Shown piece after piece: positions 16,919-25,713 of a stretch of DNA of 64,000 nucleotides. The notes below the pieces were generated by a model. That model made no database searches. It was not told the origin of the DNA and saw only the letters and a program-made list of their open reading frames with translations. The DNA lies in contig JBNGDI010000017.1 in the NCBI GenBank assembly GCA_049975425.1, positions 1 through 64,000 of the forward strand, written 5' to 3'. This DNA is from HyVt-105 sp049975425 (GTDB taxonomy: Bacteria; Bacteroidota; Bacteroidia; Bacteroidales; VadinHA17). Positions within the stretch are counted from its first letter, which is position 1, and every line of letters begins with the position of its first letter. Position numbers and translations under genes: made by a program.

Positions 16919-17342
16919 AGAACAGCAACTTGTTTTTTGATCTGAGGCTGCCCGGATTTACGGGGATAAAAGCCCTGACGGCCGGCATGGATTTTATGGC
17001 GGAAATGAGGCCGGCAGATGGCGTGTTTTTATCGTCGGAATGAATGCTCAGAAAGAAATCAACGTTTTTCAGTTCCTCCAGAAGGTATCCGTTTTCCCCA
17101 CGATTCCCTATCAGGCGATAGGTAATATGGGTTTTTTCATCGACAAAGGTGTAATGGGCAAATTCCTGAGTAAGCGATTCTCCGGGGTGTTCAATTTTCA
17201 GGTTCTCCGTTCTTTTCAGGTCCCATTCCATAGTCCGGTTGATCAGCCATGCCAGCCGGTAGTCGCGTTCATCGCTTACCAGCCCGAAAAGGAGAAAATC
17301 GTACTCGGGTTTGAAATCAAGTTTATGGGTTCGTTTTTTCAC
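16917..17342 (-). CDS. IPExxxVDY-family protein of unknown function
   Basis: The 141-residue protein has the family pattern YDFLLFGLVSDERDYRLAWLINR near its start and a late ELKNVDFFLSI segment that corresponds to the IPExxxVDY motif. The family is known from Bacteroidota, near acpP, fabF and rnc, as here; its function is not known. GTG at 17342 is chosen because the in-frame ATG at 17372 overlaps a -7 box (17362-17369) and the family start begins at this Val. It is the last gene before the terminator. Confidence 0.7.
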   Translation of the reverse strand: MKKRTHKLDFKPEYDFLLFGLVSDERDYRLAWLINRTMEWDLKRTENLKIEHPGESLTQEFAHYTFVDEKTHITYRLIGNRGENGYLLEELKNVDFFLSIHSDDKNTPSAGLISAIKSMPAVRAFIPVNPGSLRSKNKLLF

Positions 17343-17361
17343 GATGGGTTTACCGTTTTCC

Positions 17362-17369
17362 CAAAGATA
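17362..17369 (-). promoter_or_regulatory. -7 box for the IPExxxVDY gene
   Basis: The minus strand reads TATCTTTG, a full TAnnTTTG match in the 70-base gap after rnc. It implies a separate transcript for the IPExxxVDY gene and argues against the upstream ATG at 17372. Confidence 0.45.
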
Positions 17370-17412
17370 CAAAGGACCGGAGAAAGTAAAAACAGGTCGT
17401 CACACTGGTTTT

Positions 17413-18135
17413 TCAGATACCGATATGGCTCAGGGCACGGGAGGCGGCTTGCTGTTCCGATTCCTTTTTGGAGTAACCCCTGCCGGTTCCGATAGTTTCG
17501 TTATTTAGCAGGACCCGGGTTGTGAATACGAGTTCATGGTTTTCGTCAGCGAACGAATCTACTTCAAAATCAATAGAAGCTCTGTTTTTTTGTGCCCATT
17601 CCACCAGACGGCTTTTGAAATCCCGGTTATCTTCCTCTAAGCGGGGCAGGTCGAGGTAATTTTTCAGGATTCTGTTGAGAATGAATTTCCGGGTTTTTTT
17701 ATATCCTTTATCGAGGTAAACTGCGCCTACCAGTGCTTCGAAACTATTTCCCCACAGGTGCTTTACCTTACGGTTTGCTTCGGTATGGGAAATCAGAAAT
17801 TCTTCGAGACCCACCTCGCGTGCCAGCTGGTTCAGAGTTTCCCTTCTGACGATCAGTGACCTGAGTCTGGAAAGGAATCCTTCGTCACCGGCGGGATAAT
17901 GACGGAAGAGGTAGTCGGAAACCACGGCATCCAGAACGGCATCGCCCAGGAACTCAAGTCTTTCGTTGTTAAAGGGTTCTCCGTGGGGGCCTGTGATGGA
18001 TACGGAGCGATGGATAAAAGCGCGTTCATAGTACGATGATTTTCCGGGGGGAAACCCCAGGATTTTTTTCAAGCGGCGACGCAGCTTTTTGGTAGATGGA
18101 TGAAGGGTATGAGGGGATTTACTGAGCTGGCCCAC
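17413..18135 (-). CDS. rnc: Ribonuclease III
   Basis: RNase III cuts double-stranded RNA in rRNA and mRNA processing. The 240-residue protein has the signature NERLEFLGDAVLD with the catalytic acidic residues, the second metal site in GNSFEALVGAVYLD, and a C-terminal dsRNA-binding domain (from about 165: DFKSRLVEWAQKN, later GTGRGYSKKESEQQAASRAL). A basic N-terminal extension of about 25 residues precedes the catalytic domain. It is 3 bases after fabF on the same strand. Confidence 0.95.
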   Translation of the reverse strand: MGQLSKSPHTLHPSTKKLRRRLKKILGFPPGKSSYYERAFIHRSVSITGPHGEPFNNERLEFLGDAVLDAVVSDYLFRHYPAGDEGFLSRLRSLIVRRETLNQLAREVGLEEFLISHTEANRKVKHLWGNSFEALVGAVYLDKGYKKTRKFILNRILKNYLDLPRLEEDNRDFKSRLVEWAQKNRASIDFEVDSFADENHELVFTTRVLLNNETIGTGRGYSKKESEQQAASRALSHIGI

Positions 18136-18138
18136 TGT

Positions 18139-19392
18139 TTAACCGGAATATTTCTTAAAGATTACGGAAGCATTATGCCCGCCAAACCCAAAGGTGTTGC
18201 TCAATGCGGCTCTCACTTCTCTTTTCTGGGCTTTGTTGGGGGTAAAGTTTAGACGGTTGTCGATTTCCGGATCCAGTTGCCTGAGGTTAATGGTAGGAGG
18301 CACCATATCGTTTACGCAGGAAAGAATAGCGGCAATGGCCTCGACCGCCCCGGCGGCTCCCAGCAGGTGTCCTGTCATGGATTTGGTAGAACTGAGATTG
18401 AGGCGGTAGGCATATTCGCCGAAAAGTTTTACAATGGCTTTTACTTCGGCAATATCACCCAGCGGCGTAGCAGTTCCGTGCAGGTTGATGTAGTCGATTT
18501 CTTCGGGATTCATCCCTGCATCTTCCAGGGTGCGTTTCATTACCAGATAGGCGCCGTCTCCTTCGGGATGGGGGGCAGTGAGGTGGTAGGCATCGGCAGA
18601 CATGCCGGTTCCCACCAGTTCTGCATAGATATGTGCACCCCGGCTCAGGGCATGTTCCAGGTCTTCCAGAATGAGGGCTCCGGCTCCCTCTCCCATGACG
18701 AATCCGTCGCGGGATGCATCAAAGGGGCGGGAAGCGGTTTTATATTCCTCATTGTTTGTGGAGATAGCCTGCATGGCGTTGAATCCTCCCACTCCGGCCG
18801 GATTGATGGATGCTTCCGATCCTCCGGTGATGAAAACACAGGCCTTTCCCAGGCGGATGTAATGAAAGGCATCGATGATGGCGTTGGTGGACGTGGCGCA
18901 CGCACTGACCACTCCGAAGTTGGGGCCGCGGAAACCGTATTTCATGGAAATATGTCCGGCAGCAATATCGGAGATCATTTTGGGAATGAAAAAAGGGTTG
19001 AAACGGGGAGTGTACCCCCCGTTTACAAACCCGGTAATCTCCTCCAGGAACGTGTCTATTCCACCAATTCCGGAACCATAAATTACCCCCACCCTGTCTT
19101 TATCGATTTTTTCAAGGTCAAGTCCGGAATCTTTCATGGCTTCGTCAACAGCATACAGGGCGTATTGCGAATACTGGTCGAGCTTCCGTAATTCTTTCCT
19201 TTCAAAACAGGCGTGGGGGTCGAAGTTTTTTACTTCGCAGGCAAATCTGGTTTTAAATTTTTGGGCATCAAAACGAGTAATCAAGTCGCAGCCACTTACT
19301 CCCTGTATCAGGTTGTTCCAGTATTCCTGAACAGTATTTCCCAGTGGGGTAAGGGCTCCCAATCCGGTAACAACAACCCGTTTTAATTCCAT
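18139..19392 (-). CDS. fabF: 3-oxoacyl-[ACP] synthase II
   Basis: FabF condenses malonyl-ACP with acyl-ACP in fatty-acid elongation. The 417 residues show the Cys-His-His triad: the nucleophile in VSACATSTN, then INLHGTATPLGD and SMTGHLLGAAG. The ATG at 19392 (MELKRVVVTGLG) is the family start; an in-frame extension upstream runs into acpP and is not coding. It lies 13 bases after acpP, the classical pair. Nothing unusual was noted. Confidence 0.97.
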   Translation of the reverse strand: MELKRVVVTGLGALTPLGNTVQEYWNNLIQGVSGCDLITRFDAQKFKTRFACEVKNFDPHACFERKELRKLDQYSQYALYAVDEAMKDSGLDLEKIDKDRVGVIYGSGIGGIDTFLEEITGFVNGGYTPRFNPFFIPKMISDIAAGHISMKYGFRGPNFGVVSACATSTNAIIDAFHYIRLGKACVFITGGSEASINPAGVGGFNAMQAISTNNEEYKTASRPFDASRDGFVMGEGAGALILEDLEHALSRGAHIYAELVGTGMSADAYHLTAPHPEGDGAYLVMKRTLEDAGMNPEEIDYINLHGTATPLGDIAEVKAIVKLFGEYAYRLNLSSTKSMTGHLLGAAGAVEAIAAILSCVNDMVPPTINLRQLDPEIDNRLNFTPNKAQKREVRAALSNTFGFGGHNASVIFKKYSG

Positions 19393-19405
19393 AAAGAACC
19401 AGAAT

Positions 19406-19642
19406 TTACTTTGCGTTTTCTTCGATGTACTTGATGGCTTCACCCACTGTGCTGATGGTTTCGGCCTGATCATCCGGAATTCCGATATTGAATTCCTTTT
19501 CAAATTCCATGATCAGTTCCACAGTGTCAAGAGAATCGGCTCCCAGGTCATTGGTGAAGCTGGCTTCCGGAGTTACTTCATTTTCATCAACACCCAATTT
19601 GTCTACGATGATCGCTTTCACTCTTGATGCAATATCAGACAT
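19406..19642 (-). CDS. acpP: Acyl carrier protein
   Basis: This small acidic protein of 78 residues carries acyl chains on a phosphopantetheine attached to S37 in GADSLDTVEL. It is the head of the acpP-fabF-rnc run. A candidate -7 box reading TTTCTTTG on the minus strand lies near 19688, in the AT-rich gap shared with divergent purN. Confidence 0.97.
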   Translation of the reverse strand: MSDIASRVKAIIVDKLGVDENEVTPEASFTNDLGADSLDTVELIMEFEKEFNIGIPDDQAETISTVGEAIKYIEENAK

Positions 19643-19817
19643 AACCTTAAGATTTAGTTAATAATAAAATGATCTAAAATCACGTGCAAAGAAATGCAAA
19701 ACAAAATAAATCCCCAACAAAAATAATTTTTTTTCCACATTTTGAACAGTTTTCGGTCATTTTTTCCTTTCCTTCCATTATTTTTGAAACGGCCGTATAA
19801 TCTATATTTCCGACAAA

Positions 19818-20393
19818 ATGGAATACATTGCCGTGTTTGCCTCGGGAACGGGGACCAATGCAGAAAACCTGATAATGTATTTCAGGACCCATCCACATTG
19901 CCGGGTGAAACTGGTATTATGCAACAAGCCCGGAGCCGGGGTGCTTGACCGGGCCGCCCGGCTGGGTGTAAAAAGCGTGGTTATTACACGGCAAGATCTT
20001 TATGAAACCGGACGTGCACTGAATCTGCTGAAGGAACACCGGGTTGATTTTATTGTTCTGGCCGGATTTCTGTGGCTGATTCCACAGCCTGTCCTGGAGG
20101 CTTACCCGGGAAGAATAGTCAATATTCATCCGGCACTGTTACCTGCCTACGGAGGGAAAGGGATGTACGGCCGGCGGGTGCACGAAGCCGTGATAAAAAA
20201 CGGGGACAAAAAGTCGGGGGTGACAGTGCATCTGGTCAATGAAGAATATGATGCCGGTAATATTTTGTTTCAGGAAGAATGTGATGTGCTGCCCGGCGAT
20301 ACCCCCGATACCCTGGCTGAGAGAGTTCATCAGCTTGAATATGAGCACTATCCCCGAGTTGTGGAAGAATGGATTAGCAAACAGAAAGCATGA
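19818..20393 (+). CDS. purN: Phosphoribosylglycinamide formyltransferase
   Basis: PurN transfers a formyl group from 10-formyl-THF to GAR in purine synthesis. The 191-residue protein has the family start VFASGTGTNAENL, the catalytic N102-x-H104 (VNIHPALLP), and D145 in NEEYDAGNI, equivalent to the E. coli Asn-His-Asp triad. It is divergent from acpP and 4 bases from the convergent M23 gene. A TTTG at 19783 with a weak TATTTCCG at 19805 may be its promoter, but that would leave almost no leader. Confidence 0.95.
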   Translation: MEYIAVFASGTGTNAENLIMYFRTHPHCRVKLVLCNKPGAGVLDRAARLGVKSVVITRQDLYETGRALNLLKEHRVDFIVLAGFLWLIPQPVLEAYPGRIVNIHPALLPAYGGKGMYGRRVHEAVIKNGDKKSGVTVHLVNEEYDAGNILFQEECDVLPGDTPDTLAERVHQLEYEHYPRVVEEWISKQKA

Positions 20394-20397
20394 GCGG

Positions 20398-21711
20398 TCA
20401 GGGTAGTTCGATCGTTTGTAACAGGTGTACCAGAAATTTGCGTTTTTTTCTGAATAATTCCATGTTTTCTTCTCTGACCGGTTCCACGGGTGGAGCTTCC
20501 ACTTTCAGCGGGTCTACCGGGCTCCCGTTTCTGTAAAACCTGAAATCAAGATGCGGGCCGGTGGAAAGTCCCGTACTTCCCACATAACCAATAATATCTC
20601 CCTGTCTTACCTTCACCCCTGGCCGGATTCCCGGGCCGAAACCCGACAGATGCATATAGGCTGTGGAATACACACTATTGTGCCTTATCTTCACAATTCG
20701 GCCGGCCTGACCCTGCCAGGCGGCGGAAGTTACGACACCGTCGCCCACGGCCAGCACCGGGGTGCCAACAGGAGCGGCGTAATCTACTCCCAGATGGGGT
20801 CGCCGGTATTTCAGAATGGGATGCATCCGGCTGTATGAAAACCGCGAACTGATCCGGGAAAACCGCAGGGGGGCCTTCAGGAATGCTTTCCGGAGGCTGT
20901 TTCCGAACTGGTCAAAGTATCCCAGGGTGCTGTCCTGAACCAGGGGAATGGCATAGACATCCTGTCCCATATGATGAAAGAGGGCTCCCATAATTTGTGT
21001 GATTCCCATGGAAAGGGTATCCACGAAGCTTTCTTGATACACAACCCGGAAATGGTCTCCTTTCTGCAATCCGAAAAAATCTACCGTCCAGGCATAAATC
21101 TCTGAAAGTTCAAAAGCCAGGGCGGGATGAATACCCTGTTCCTGCAGAGTGTTCCACAGGGATGTTTCGATAATTCCTGTGGCAACGCGGGTTTTGCTTA
21201 TAACGGGTTTGGATGCCTTATAAACCCTGACCGGGGAGTGCAGGTCGAAAACCACCTGTTCAGAAAGATCATGTTCGTATACCAGTACGCGTAGAACAGG
21301 GAGAGTATCTCCTTCCAGAAATGCTGTGTACCTGTTTCCCGACCGGATTTTACGTATGTCGAATATTTCTTTGCTAGCCCTGACCAGGGAATCGATAACA
21401 GGGTATTCTACCCCGAAATCTTCCAGCAGGGAGGCAAGGAACTGATTTTTTTTGATCCGGCCGCTCAATTCGGTATAGTTACCTTCGGGGATCAGTCCGT
21501 TTCCGTTTTTCTGTGCGGCATGGTGTGTTACTGAATAACCGGTTAAGGATTCCGGTTCTGCCTCTTGTTCCTGCATACAGCCGGAAAAGTTTATGAGTGC
21601 CGTTATAAAAAAACAAAGTACAAAGACCGGAAAGCCGGTAAATCCCCTTCTATTCCCCGTTACGATCCTTCCCGCAGTATTTTGGAACATGCCGTGCTCA
21701 GAGATTTTCAT
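20398..21711 (-). CDS. M23-family peptidase lipoprotein (peptidoglycan endopeptidase type)
   Basis: The 437-residue protein starts with a hydrophobic segment (26-41) ending in a lipobox (FSGC, C45), so it is probably membrane-anchored. The C-terminal M23/LytM domain (about 300-405) has H306-LGV-D310 and H354 in YMHLSG. The last motif is H387-L-D389, where most M23 enzymes have HxH, so the third zinc ligand would be Asp. The start at 21711 follows the leuS stop by one base, which implies coupled translation. Substrate is inferred to be peptidoglycan cross-links. Activity is uncertain because of the changed ligand. Confidence 0.85.
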   Translation of the reverse strand: MKISEHGMFQNTAGRIVTGNRRGFTGFPVFVLCFFITALINFSGCMQEQEAEPESLTGYSVTHHAAQKNGNGLIPEGNYTELSGRIKKNQFLASLLEDFGVEYPVIDSLVRASKEIFDIRKIRSGNRYTAFLEGDTLPVLRVLVYEHDLSEQVVFDLHSPVRVYKASKPVISKTRVATGIIETSLWNTLQEQGIHPALAFELSEIYAWTVDFFGLQKGDHFRVVYQESFVDTLSMGITQIMGALFHHMGQDVYAIPLVQDSTLGYFDQFGNSLRKAFLKAPLRFSRISSRFSYSRMHPILKYRRPHLGVDYAAPVGTPVLAVGDGVVTSAAWQGQAGRIVKIRHNSVYSTAYMHLSGFGPGIRPGVKVRQGDIIGYVGSTGLSTGPHLDFRFYRNGSPVDPLKVEAPPVEPVREENMELFRKKRKFLVHLLQTIELP

Positions 21712-21712
21712 T

Positions 21713-24370
21713 TCAAACCACCACGTTAATGATACGTTTGGGCACCACAATGATTTTTCTGGGTTTTTTCCCGTTGAGCCACCTGGCCGAGCGTTCATCA
21801 TTCAGTACCGCTTCCCTGATCCGGTCTTCATTCATATCGACCGGGAGCTCGAGTTTGAACCTGAGTTTTCCGTTAAATGAAACAGGATATTCGAAACGGT
21901 CTTCTTTCAGATATTCCTCGTTAAAGGATGGGAACTCCGCATCGACAACAGAAGGGGGATATCCGAGCCGTTCCCAGAGCTCTTCGGCCACATGGGGTGC
22001 GAAAGGGGAAAGGACTCTTACAAAGGCGGAGGCGGTATCCCGGCTCACTTTCCCTTTTTTTATGCAGGCGTTGGTGAAGATCATCATCTGTGAAACGGCC
22101 GTATTGAAGCGAAGTCCTTCAATATCGTTTTCCACCTTCCGGATGGTTTGATGCAGTACTTTCAGTATATTTTCGTCCTTTTCTTCCCCGTTGTAGAGAT
22201 TTTCAGGAGAAGAAAAGAAGCGGTACACCCTGTTCAAAAAATGATATACCCCCTTGATGCCGTTTTCTGACCAGGGCTTGGCAGCATCGAGTGGTCCCAT
22301 GAACATTTCATACAGGCGCATGGAATCGGCCCCGTAATTCTTTATTACATCATCGGGATTAACCACGTTTTTCAGTGATTTTGACATTTTGGCCACAATC
22401 TGTTTCAGTTCCTCACCGGTTTCGGTATGGAAGAAACGCCCGTCTTTTTCTTCCACCAGGTTGGAAGGCACCTTGGCCCCGCTGGCCGTTTCATAGGCAT
22501 ATGCCAGGATCATTCCCTGGTTAAAAAGTTTCCGGAAAGGTTCGTCGGTGGATACGATGCCCAGGTCGTACAACACTTTGTGCCAGAACCTGGCATACAA
22601 CAGGTGCAGCACGGAATGTTCGGCTCCTCCGATATACAGATCGACAGGCATCCAGTAGGCTTCTTTTCCGGGATCGAAGATTCTCTCGTGGTTATGTGGA
22701 TCGATATACCGCAAGTAATACCAGCAGGAACCTGCCCACTGGGGCATGGTATTGGTTTCGCGCCTTCCTTTTCTGCCGTCTTTTCCGGTTACTTCAAGCC
22801 AATCCCCCGCATTGGCCAGAGGTGATTCCCCGTGTTCTCCGGGCTGGTAGTTTTCCAGTTCGGGAAGAACCAGGGGCAGCTCCGATTCGTCAATCAGGCT
22901 TATTTCTCCGTCTTCCCAGTGTATTACCGGGAAGGGTTCGCCCCAGTATCGCTGCCTGCTGAATAACCAGTCGCGGAGCTTGTAATTCACAGCCCTCCGG
23001 CCGTATTGTTTCTGTTCCAGCCAGCGAATGGTGGTTTCAATGCCCTGGTCTTTGTTCAGCCCGTTAATATCGAGTCCGGACCGGGGATCTGCTGAGTGGA
23101 TATAACTGCCATCTTCTGTCCAGCATGCTTTTCCTTTCAGGAGCTGTTCTCTTGTTTCAGGATTGGCTCCTATGGGGTCCATGATACAACGGACGGGAAG
23201 GTTGAATTTTCGGGCAAATTCAAAATCGCGTGTATCATGTGCGGGGACGGCCATAATGGCTCCTGTGCCGTAACCCATCAATACGTAGTCGGCAATCCAT
23301 ATCGGGATTTTTTCCCCGTTCACGGGATTTATGGCATAGCTGCCGGTAAATACGCCTGTTTTTTCTCTGGCCAGATCGGTGCGGTCGAGGTCGGATTTTT
23401 TGGAAGCTTCCTCCAGGTAAGCCCGGAAGGTTTCCTTTTGTTCGGGAACCGTCAGCGGATCTGCCAGTGGATGTTCCGGTGAAAGGACCATATAGGTGGC
23501 TCCAAAGAGGGTATCGGGGCGGGTGGTAAAAACCCTGATTTTGTGTTCGTGTTTTTCCACCGGGAAGTCCACTTCGGCACCGGTCGATTTCCCTATCCAG
23601 TTGCGTTGCATATCTTTTACTCCTTCCGGCCAGTCGAGGGAGTTCAGCCCTTCAAGCAGCCGTTCAGCGTACTGGGATATGCGCAGCATCCATTGCTTAA
23701 GTACCCTGCGTGTTACGATATGCCCGCATTTTTCATGGGTTCCGTCGTTCAGTACCTCTTCATTTGCGCATACAATGTGGCAATGGCTGCACCACCACAC
23801 CTGGGCATCGGCGTAATATGCCAGCCGGCGACCATTTTGATATTCCCGGACGGCTTTTTTACCGGCAGCTGCTATTTCTGCGGGTATCGGGAGTTCGTCA
23901 ATGGGCCTGCCCTTTTGCCTTTGATCGTCAAACCAGGTATTGTACAGTTTCATAAAAATCCACTGGGTCCATTTATAGTATGCCGGGTCGGTAGTATTAA
24001 TTTCCCTGTTCCAGTCATATCCCAGTCCCAGGGCTTTGATCTGATTCCGGAAGGTGTCGCAGTTACGACGGGTAGTGACGTAGGGGTGGGTCCCGGTTTG
24101 AATGGCATACTGTTCGGCAGGCAGACCAAAAGCATCCCAGCCCATGGGATGCAGCACATTATATCCTTTCATGCGTTTATATCTGGCCACGATATCGGTG
24201 GCTGTATATCCTTCGGGATGACCCACATGCAATCCAGCCCCTGAAGGATAGGGGAACATATCCAGCACATAATACTTGGGCAGGGCAGGATCGGCTTCCA
24301 CCTGCCAGGTTTTGTCTCTTTCCCAGTAATCCTGCCATTTATTTTCAATCTCTCTGAAATTATAATCCAT
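21713..24370 (-). CDS. leuS: Leucyl-tRNA synthetase
   Basis: LeuRS charges tRNA-Leu and edits mischarged products. The 885-residue enzyme has the class I HIGH variant GLHVGH (46-51), a zinc-finger and editing insertion in the middle, and KMSKS before the anticodon domain. Length is normal for a bacterial LeuRS. A good -7 box (24412-24419, minus) lies 41 bases upstream. The M23 lipoprotein gene follows immediately. Confidence 0.97.
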   Translation of the reverse strand: MDYNFREIENKWQDYWERDKTWQVEADPALPKYYVLDMFPYPSGAGLHVGHPEGYTATDIVARYKRMKGYNVLHPMGWDAFGLPAEQYAIQTGTHPYVTTRRNCDTFRNQIKALGLGYDWNREINTTDPAYYKWTQWIFMKLYNTWFDDQRQKGRPIDELPIPAEIAAAGKKAVREYQNGRRLAYYADAQVWWCSHCHIVCANEEVLNDGTHEKCGHIVTRRVLKQWMLRISQYAERLLEGLNSLDWPEGVKDMQRNWIGKSTGAEVDFPVEKHEHKIRVFTTRPDTLFGATYMVLSPEHPLADPLTVPEQKETFRAYLEEASKKSDLDRTDLAREKTGVFTGSYAINPVNGEKIPIWIADYVLMGYGTGAIMAVPAHDTRDFEFARKFNLPVRCIMDPIGANPETREQLLKGKACWTEDGSYIHSADPRSGLDINGLNKDQGIETTIRWLEQKQYGRRAVNYKLRDWLFSRQRYWGEPFPVIHWEDGEISLIDESELPLVLPELENYQPGEHGESPLANAGDWLEVTGKDGRKGRRETNTMPQWAGSCWYYLRYIDPHNHERIFDPGKEAYWMPVDLYIGGAEHSVLHLLYARFWHKVLYDLGIVSTDEPFRKLFNQGMILAYAYETASGAKVPSNLVEEKDGRFFHTETGEELKQIVAKMSKSLKNVVNPDDVIKNYGADSMRLYEMFMGPLDAAKPWSENGIKGVYHFLNRVYRFFSSPENLYNGEEKDENILKVLHQTIRKVENDIEGLRFNTAVSQMMIFTNACIKKGKVSRDTASAFVRVLSPFAPHVAEELWERLGYPPSVVDAEFPSFNEEYLKEDRFEYPVSFNGKLRFKLELPVDMNEDRIREAVLNDERSARWLNGKKPRKIIVVPKRIINVVV

Positions 24371-24411
24371 TCCTGCTATGATTTGATGGGTGGGGGCCCC
24401 TGTTAAAAGGA

Positions 24412-24419
24412 CAAAAATA
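24412..24419 (-). promoter_or_regulatory. -7 box for leuS
   Basis: The minus strand reads TATTTTTG, a full TAnnTTTG match about 41 bases before the leuS ATG. The -33 region is only T-rich. Confidence 0.45.
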
Positions 24420-24527
24420 TTAAAATATTGGAGATGTATCTAAATAAATGACCTGTGAATGATTTGTATTCATGCGTGTTTTCAGAAAAAATGGAATTTT
24501 CTTTTTAAGAACATAAATTATCCTTTG

Positions 24528-24535
24528 TATATTTG
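24528..24535 (+). promoter_or_regulatory. -7 box for tRNA-Arg
   Basis: TATATTTG lies 10 bases before the mature tRNA 5' end, a normal distance for a tRNA promoter. A T-rich stretch near 24502-24506 is in the -33 position. Confidence 0.5.
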
Positions 24536-24545
24536 CGCTGTTTCA

Positions 24546-24621
24546 GGTCCCGTAGTTCAATGGATAGAACGTCAGATTCCGGTTCTGAAAGTTGGGGGTT
24601 CGAGTCCCTCCGGGATCACCA
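24546..24621 (+). tRNA. tRNA-Arg (anticodon CCG), CCA encoded
   Basis: The cloverleaf is complete. The acceptor GGTCCCG pairs with CGGGATC with one G-U pair. The D arm is GTTC/GAAC. The anticodon stem TCAGA/TCTGA holds the loop TTCCGGT, giving anticodon CCG (reads CGG). The T arm contains GGTTCGAGTCC. The discriminator is A at 24618 and CCA is encoded at 24619-24621. It is a single tRNA with its own promoter and terminator. Confidence 0.95.
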
Positions 24622-24625
24622 CCAG

Positions 24626-24651
24626 GCACCTGCAACAACGGGTGCATTTTT
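24626..24651 (+). terminator. Short intrinsic terminator after tRNA-Arg
   Basis: GCACC (24626-24630) pairs with GGTGC (24641-24645) across a 10-base loop and is followed by ATTTTT. The stem is short but well placed. Confidence 0.5.
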
Positions 24652-24767
24652 GTTTCATGTAACCAATCAAGCAAAAGGAACGTATAATACAGATAATTGC
24701 AGATTAAGGCAATGCTTGCCATGAAAAAGAGGAACAATTTTTGATGCTTTTATGCAAAATGTATACC

Positions 24768-25172
24768 ATGAAGAAACGATTGTTTTCTTCAGTATGTTGT
24801 ATGTTATTGATATCCTGTGTATATGCGGGGGGGAAGGCAGGTTGGGGAAAATGGATTACCACCGGAACATGGGACATAAGCCATTTTCAGGAACCGCAGG
24901 CGCCTGAGAAACCGGATAAAAAGTTCCGTGTTTATCCCAATCCGGTGCAGGATGAGATGAAGATTGCCTACGACCTGAAGAAGGAAACCCCAGTGATGAT
25001 GGAAATACGGGATATTACAGGGAAAAAGGTCATGGATGAGAACCTGGAAAGGTTGAAGGGGGAATCGGAGCTGACGGTTAATCTTTCCGGATTGAGAAAG
25101 GGGATTTATTTCATAAAATTTTATTCCACCGAGCCACTTCTTTATGAAATAGTCAAGATTCAGAAGTTATAA
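24768..25172 (+). CDS. Short protein with type IX secretion C-terminal sorting domain
   Basis: The 134-residue protein has a signal peptide (1-20), a spacer of only about 30 residues rich in Gly, Trp and Pro, and a sorting domain from residue 52 to the end. The domain shows the family pattern FRVYPNPVQD, then VNLSGLRKGIYFIKF and a final hydrophobic strand. T9SS substrates usually carry a large enzyme or adhesin before this domain; here there is almost no cargo. The ATG at 24768 is used rather than an upstream ATG because it starts the signal peptide. It could be a small surface protein or a decayed effector. No T9SS machinery lies in the window. Confidence 0.8.
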   Translation: MKKRLFSSVCCMLLISCVYAGGKAGWGKWITTGTWDISHFQEPQAPEKPDKKFRVYPNPVQDEMKIAYDLKKETPVMMEIRDITGKKVMDENLERLKGESELTVNLSGLRKGIYFIKFYSTEPLLYEIVKIQKL

Positions 25173-25190
25173 TAAATAATCCGGGGTAAT

Positions 25191-25226
25191 AAAAAAAAAG
25201 GGGGATGCGCGCATCCCCCTTTTTTA
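25191..25226. terminator. Bidirectional intrinsic terminator
   Basis: An A9 tract, the palindrome GGGGGATGCGCGCATCCCCC and a T6 tract form a strong hairpin in both directions. It serves the T9SS protein gene (plus) and the last exbD (minus). Confidence 0.9.
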
Positions 25227-25238
25227 TCCGGTAAATGT

Positions 25239-25712
25239 TTACCGGATACTTTCAGTTTTCCTTGCGGAATAGTTGATTTTCAATGCGCTGGCACGTCTCA
25301 GCGCCTGTTTTACATCGGTGACGATTCCCATCCGGGTATCTTCATCGATTTTCAGAGAAACGGTCATTTTGGTCTGATCCGCCTCACTCAACTGGTCGCG
25401 TTCCTGGGCAATAAATTCTTCAATATCCCTTACCTGCTTGAACTGGTCGTTCAGCTGGATCCTGGGCTCAGTTCCGTAAAGATCCTGGTAGGTTTTGTGT
25501 GGCACACCGATGTAGATATAACTAACCAGTGATTTATTTTCCAGCTTTTTTACCTCTGTGGCATCCGGAGGTTTAATGGACACTTTCAGTGTCACTTCCC
25601 GCATAACAGTGGTAACCATGAAAAAGAAAAGAAGCATAAAGACAATGTCGGGAAGTGAAGCGGTATTGATTGCGCCTACTTCTTTTTTCTTTTTATTTCC
25701 GAATTTTGCCAT
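25239..25712 (-). CDS. exbD: ExbD/TolR-type biopolymer transport protein (second copy)
   Basis: The 157-residue protein is a single-span inner-membrane partner of an ExbB-type proton channel. After a basic N-terminus it has one helix with the conserved proton-binding aspartate (ASLPDIVFMLLFFFMV). A periplasmic domain with VTVSLKIDEDTRMG-like strands follows. The ATG at 25712 follows the previous gene's stop by one base and has a GGAGGG ribosome site. It is the last gene of the cluster, ended by the terminator at 25191. Confidence 0.92.
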   Translation of the reverse strand: MAKFGNKKKKEVGAINTASLPDIVFMLLFFFMVTTVMREVTLKVSIKPPDATEVKKLENKSLVSYIYIGVPHKTYQDLYGTEPRIQLNDQFKQVRDIEEFIAQERDQLSEADQTKMTVSLKIDEDTRMGIVTDVKQALRRASALKINYSARKTESIR

Positions 25713-25713
25713 T

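Noticed and set aside
18277..19191. Long plus-strand open frame (304 codons) opposite fabF
   Set aside because: It is fully antisense to a certain gene, has no family pattern and arises from codon bias.
19680..19757. Short minus-strand frame with CSKCGKK between acpP and purN
   Set aside because: It looks like half a zinc ribbon but has only about 26 residues, lies in the acpP promoter region and lacks a second Cys pair in place.
24459..24662. Open frame running through tRNA-Arg
   Set aside because: It overlaps a complete tRNA and has no protein-like features.
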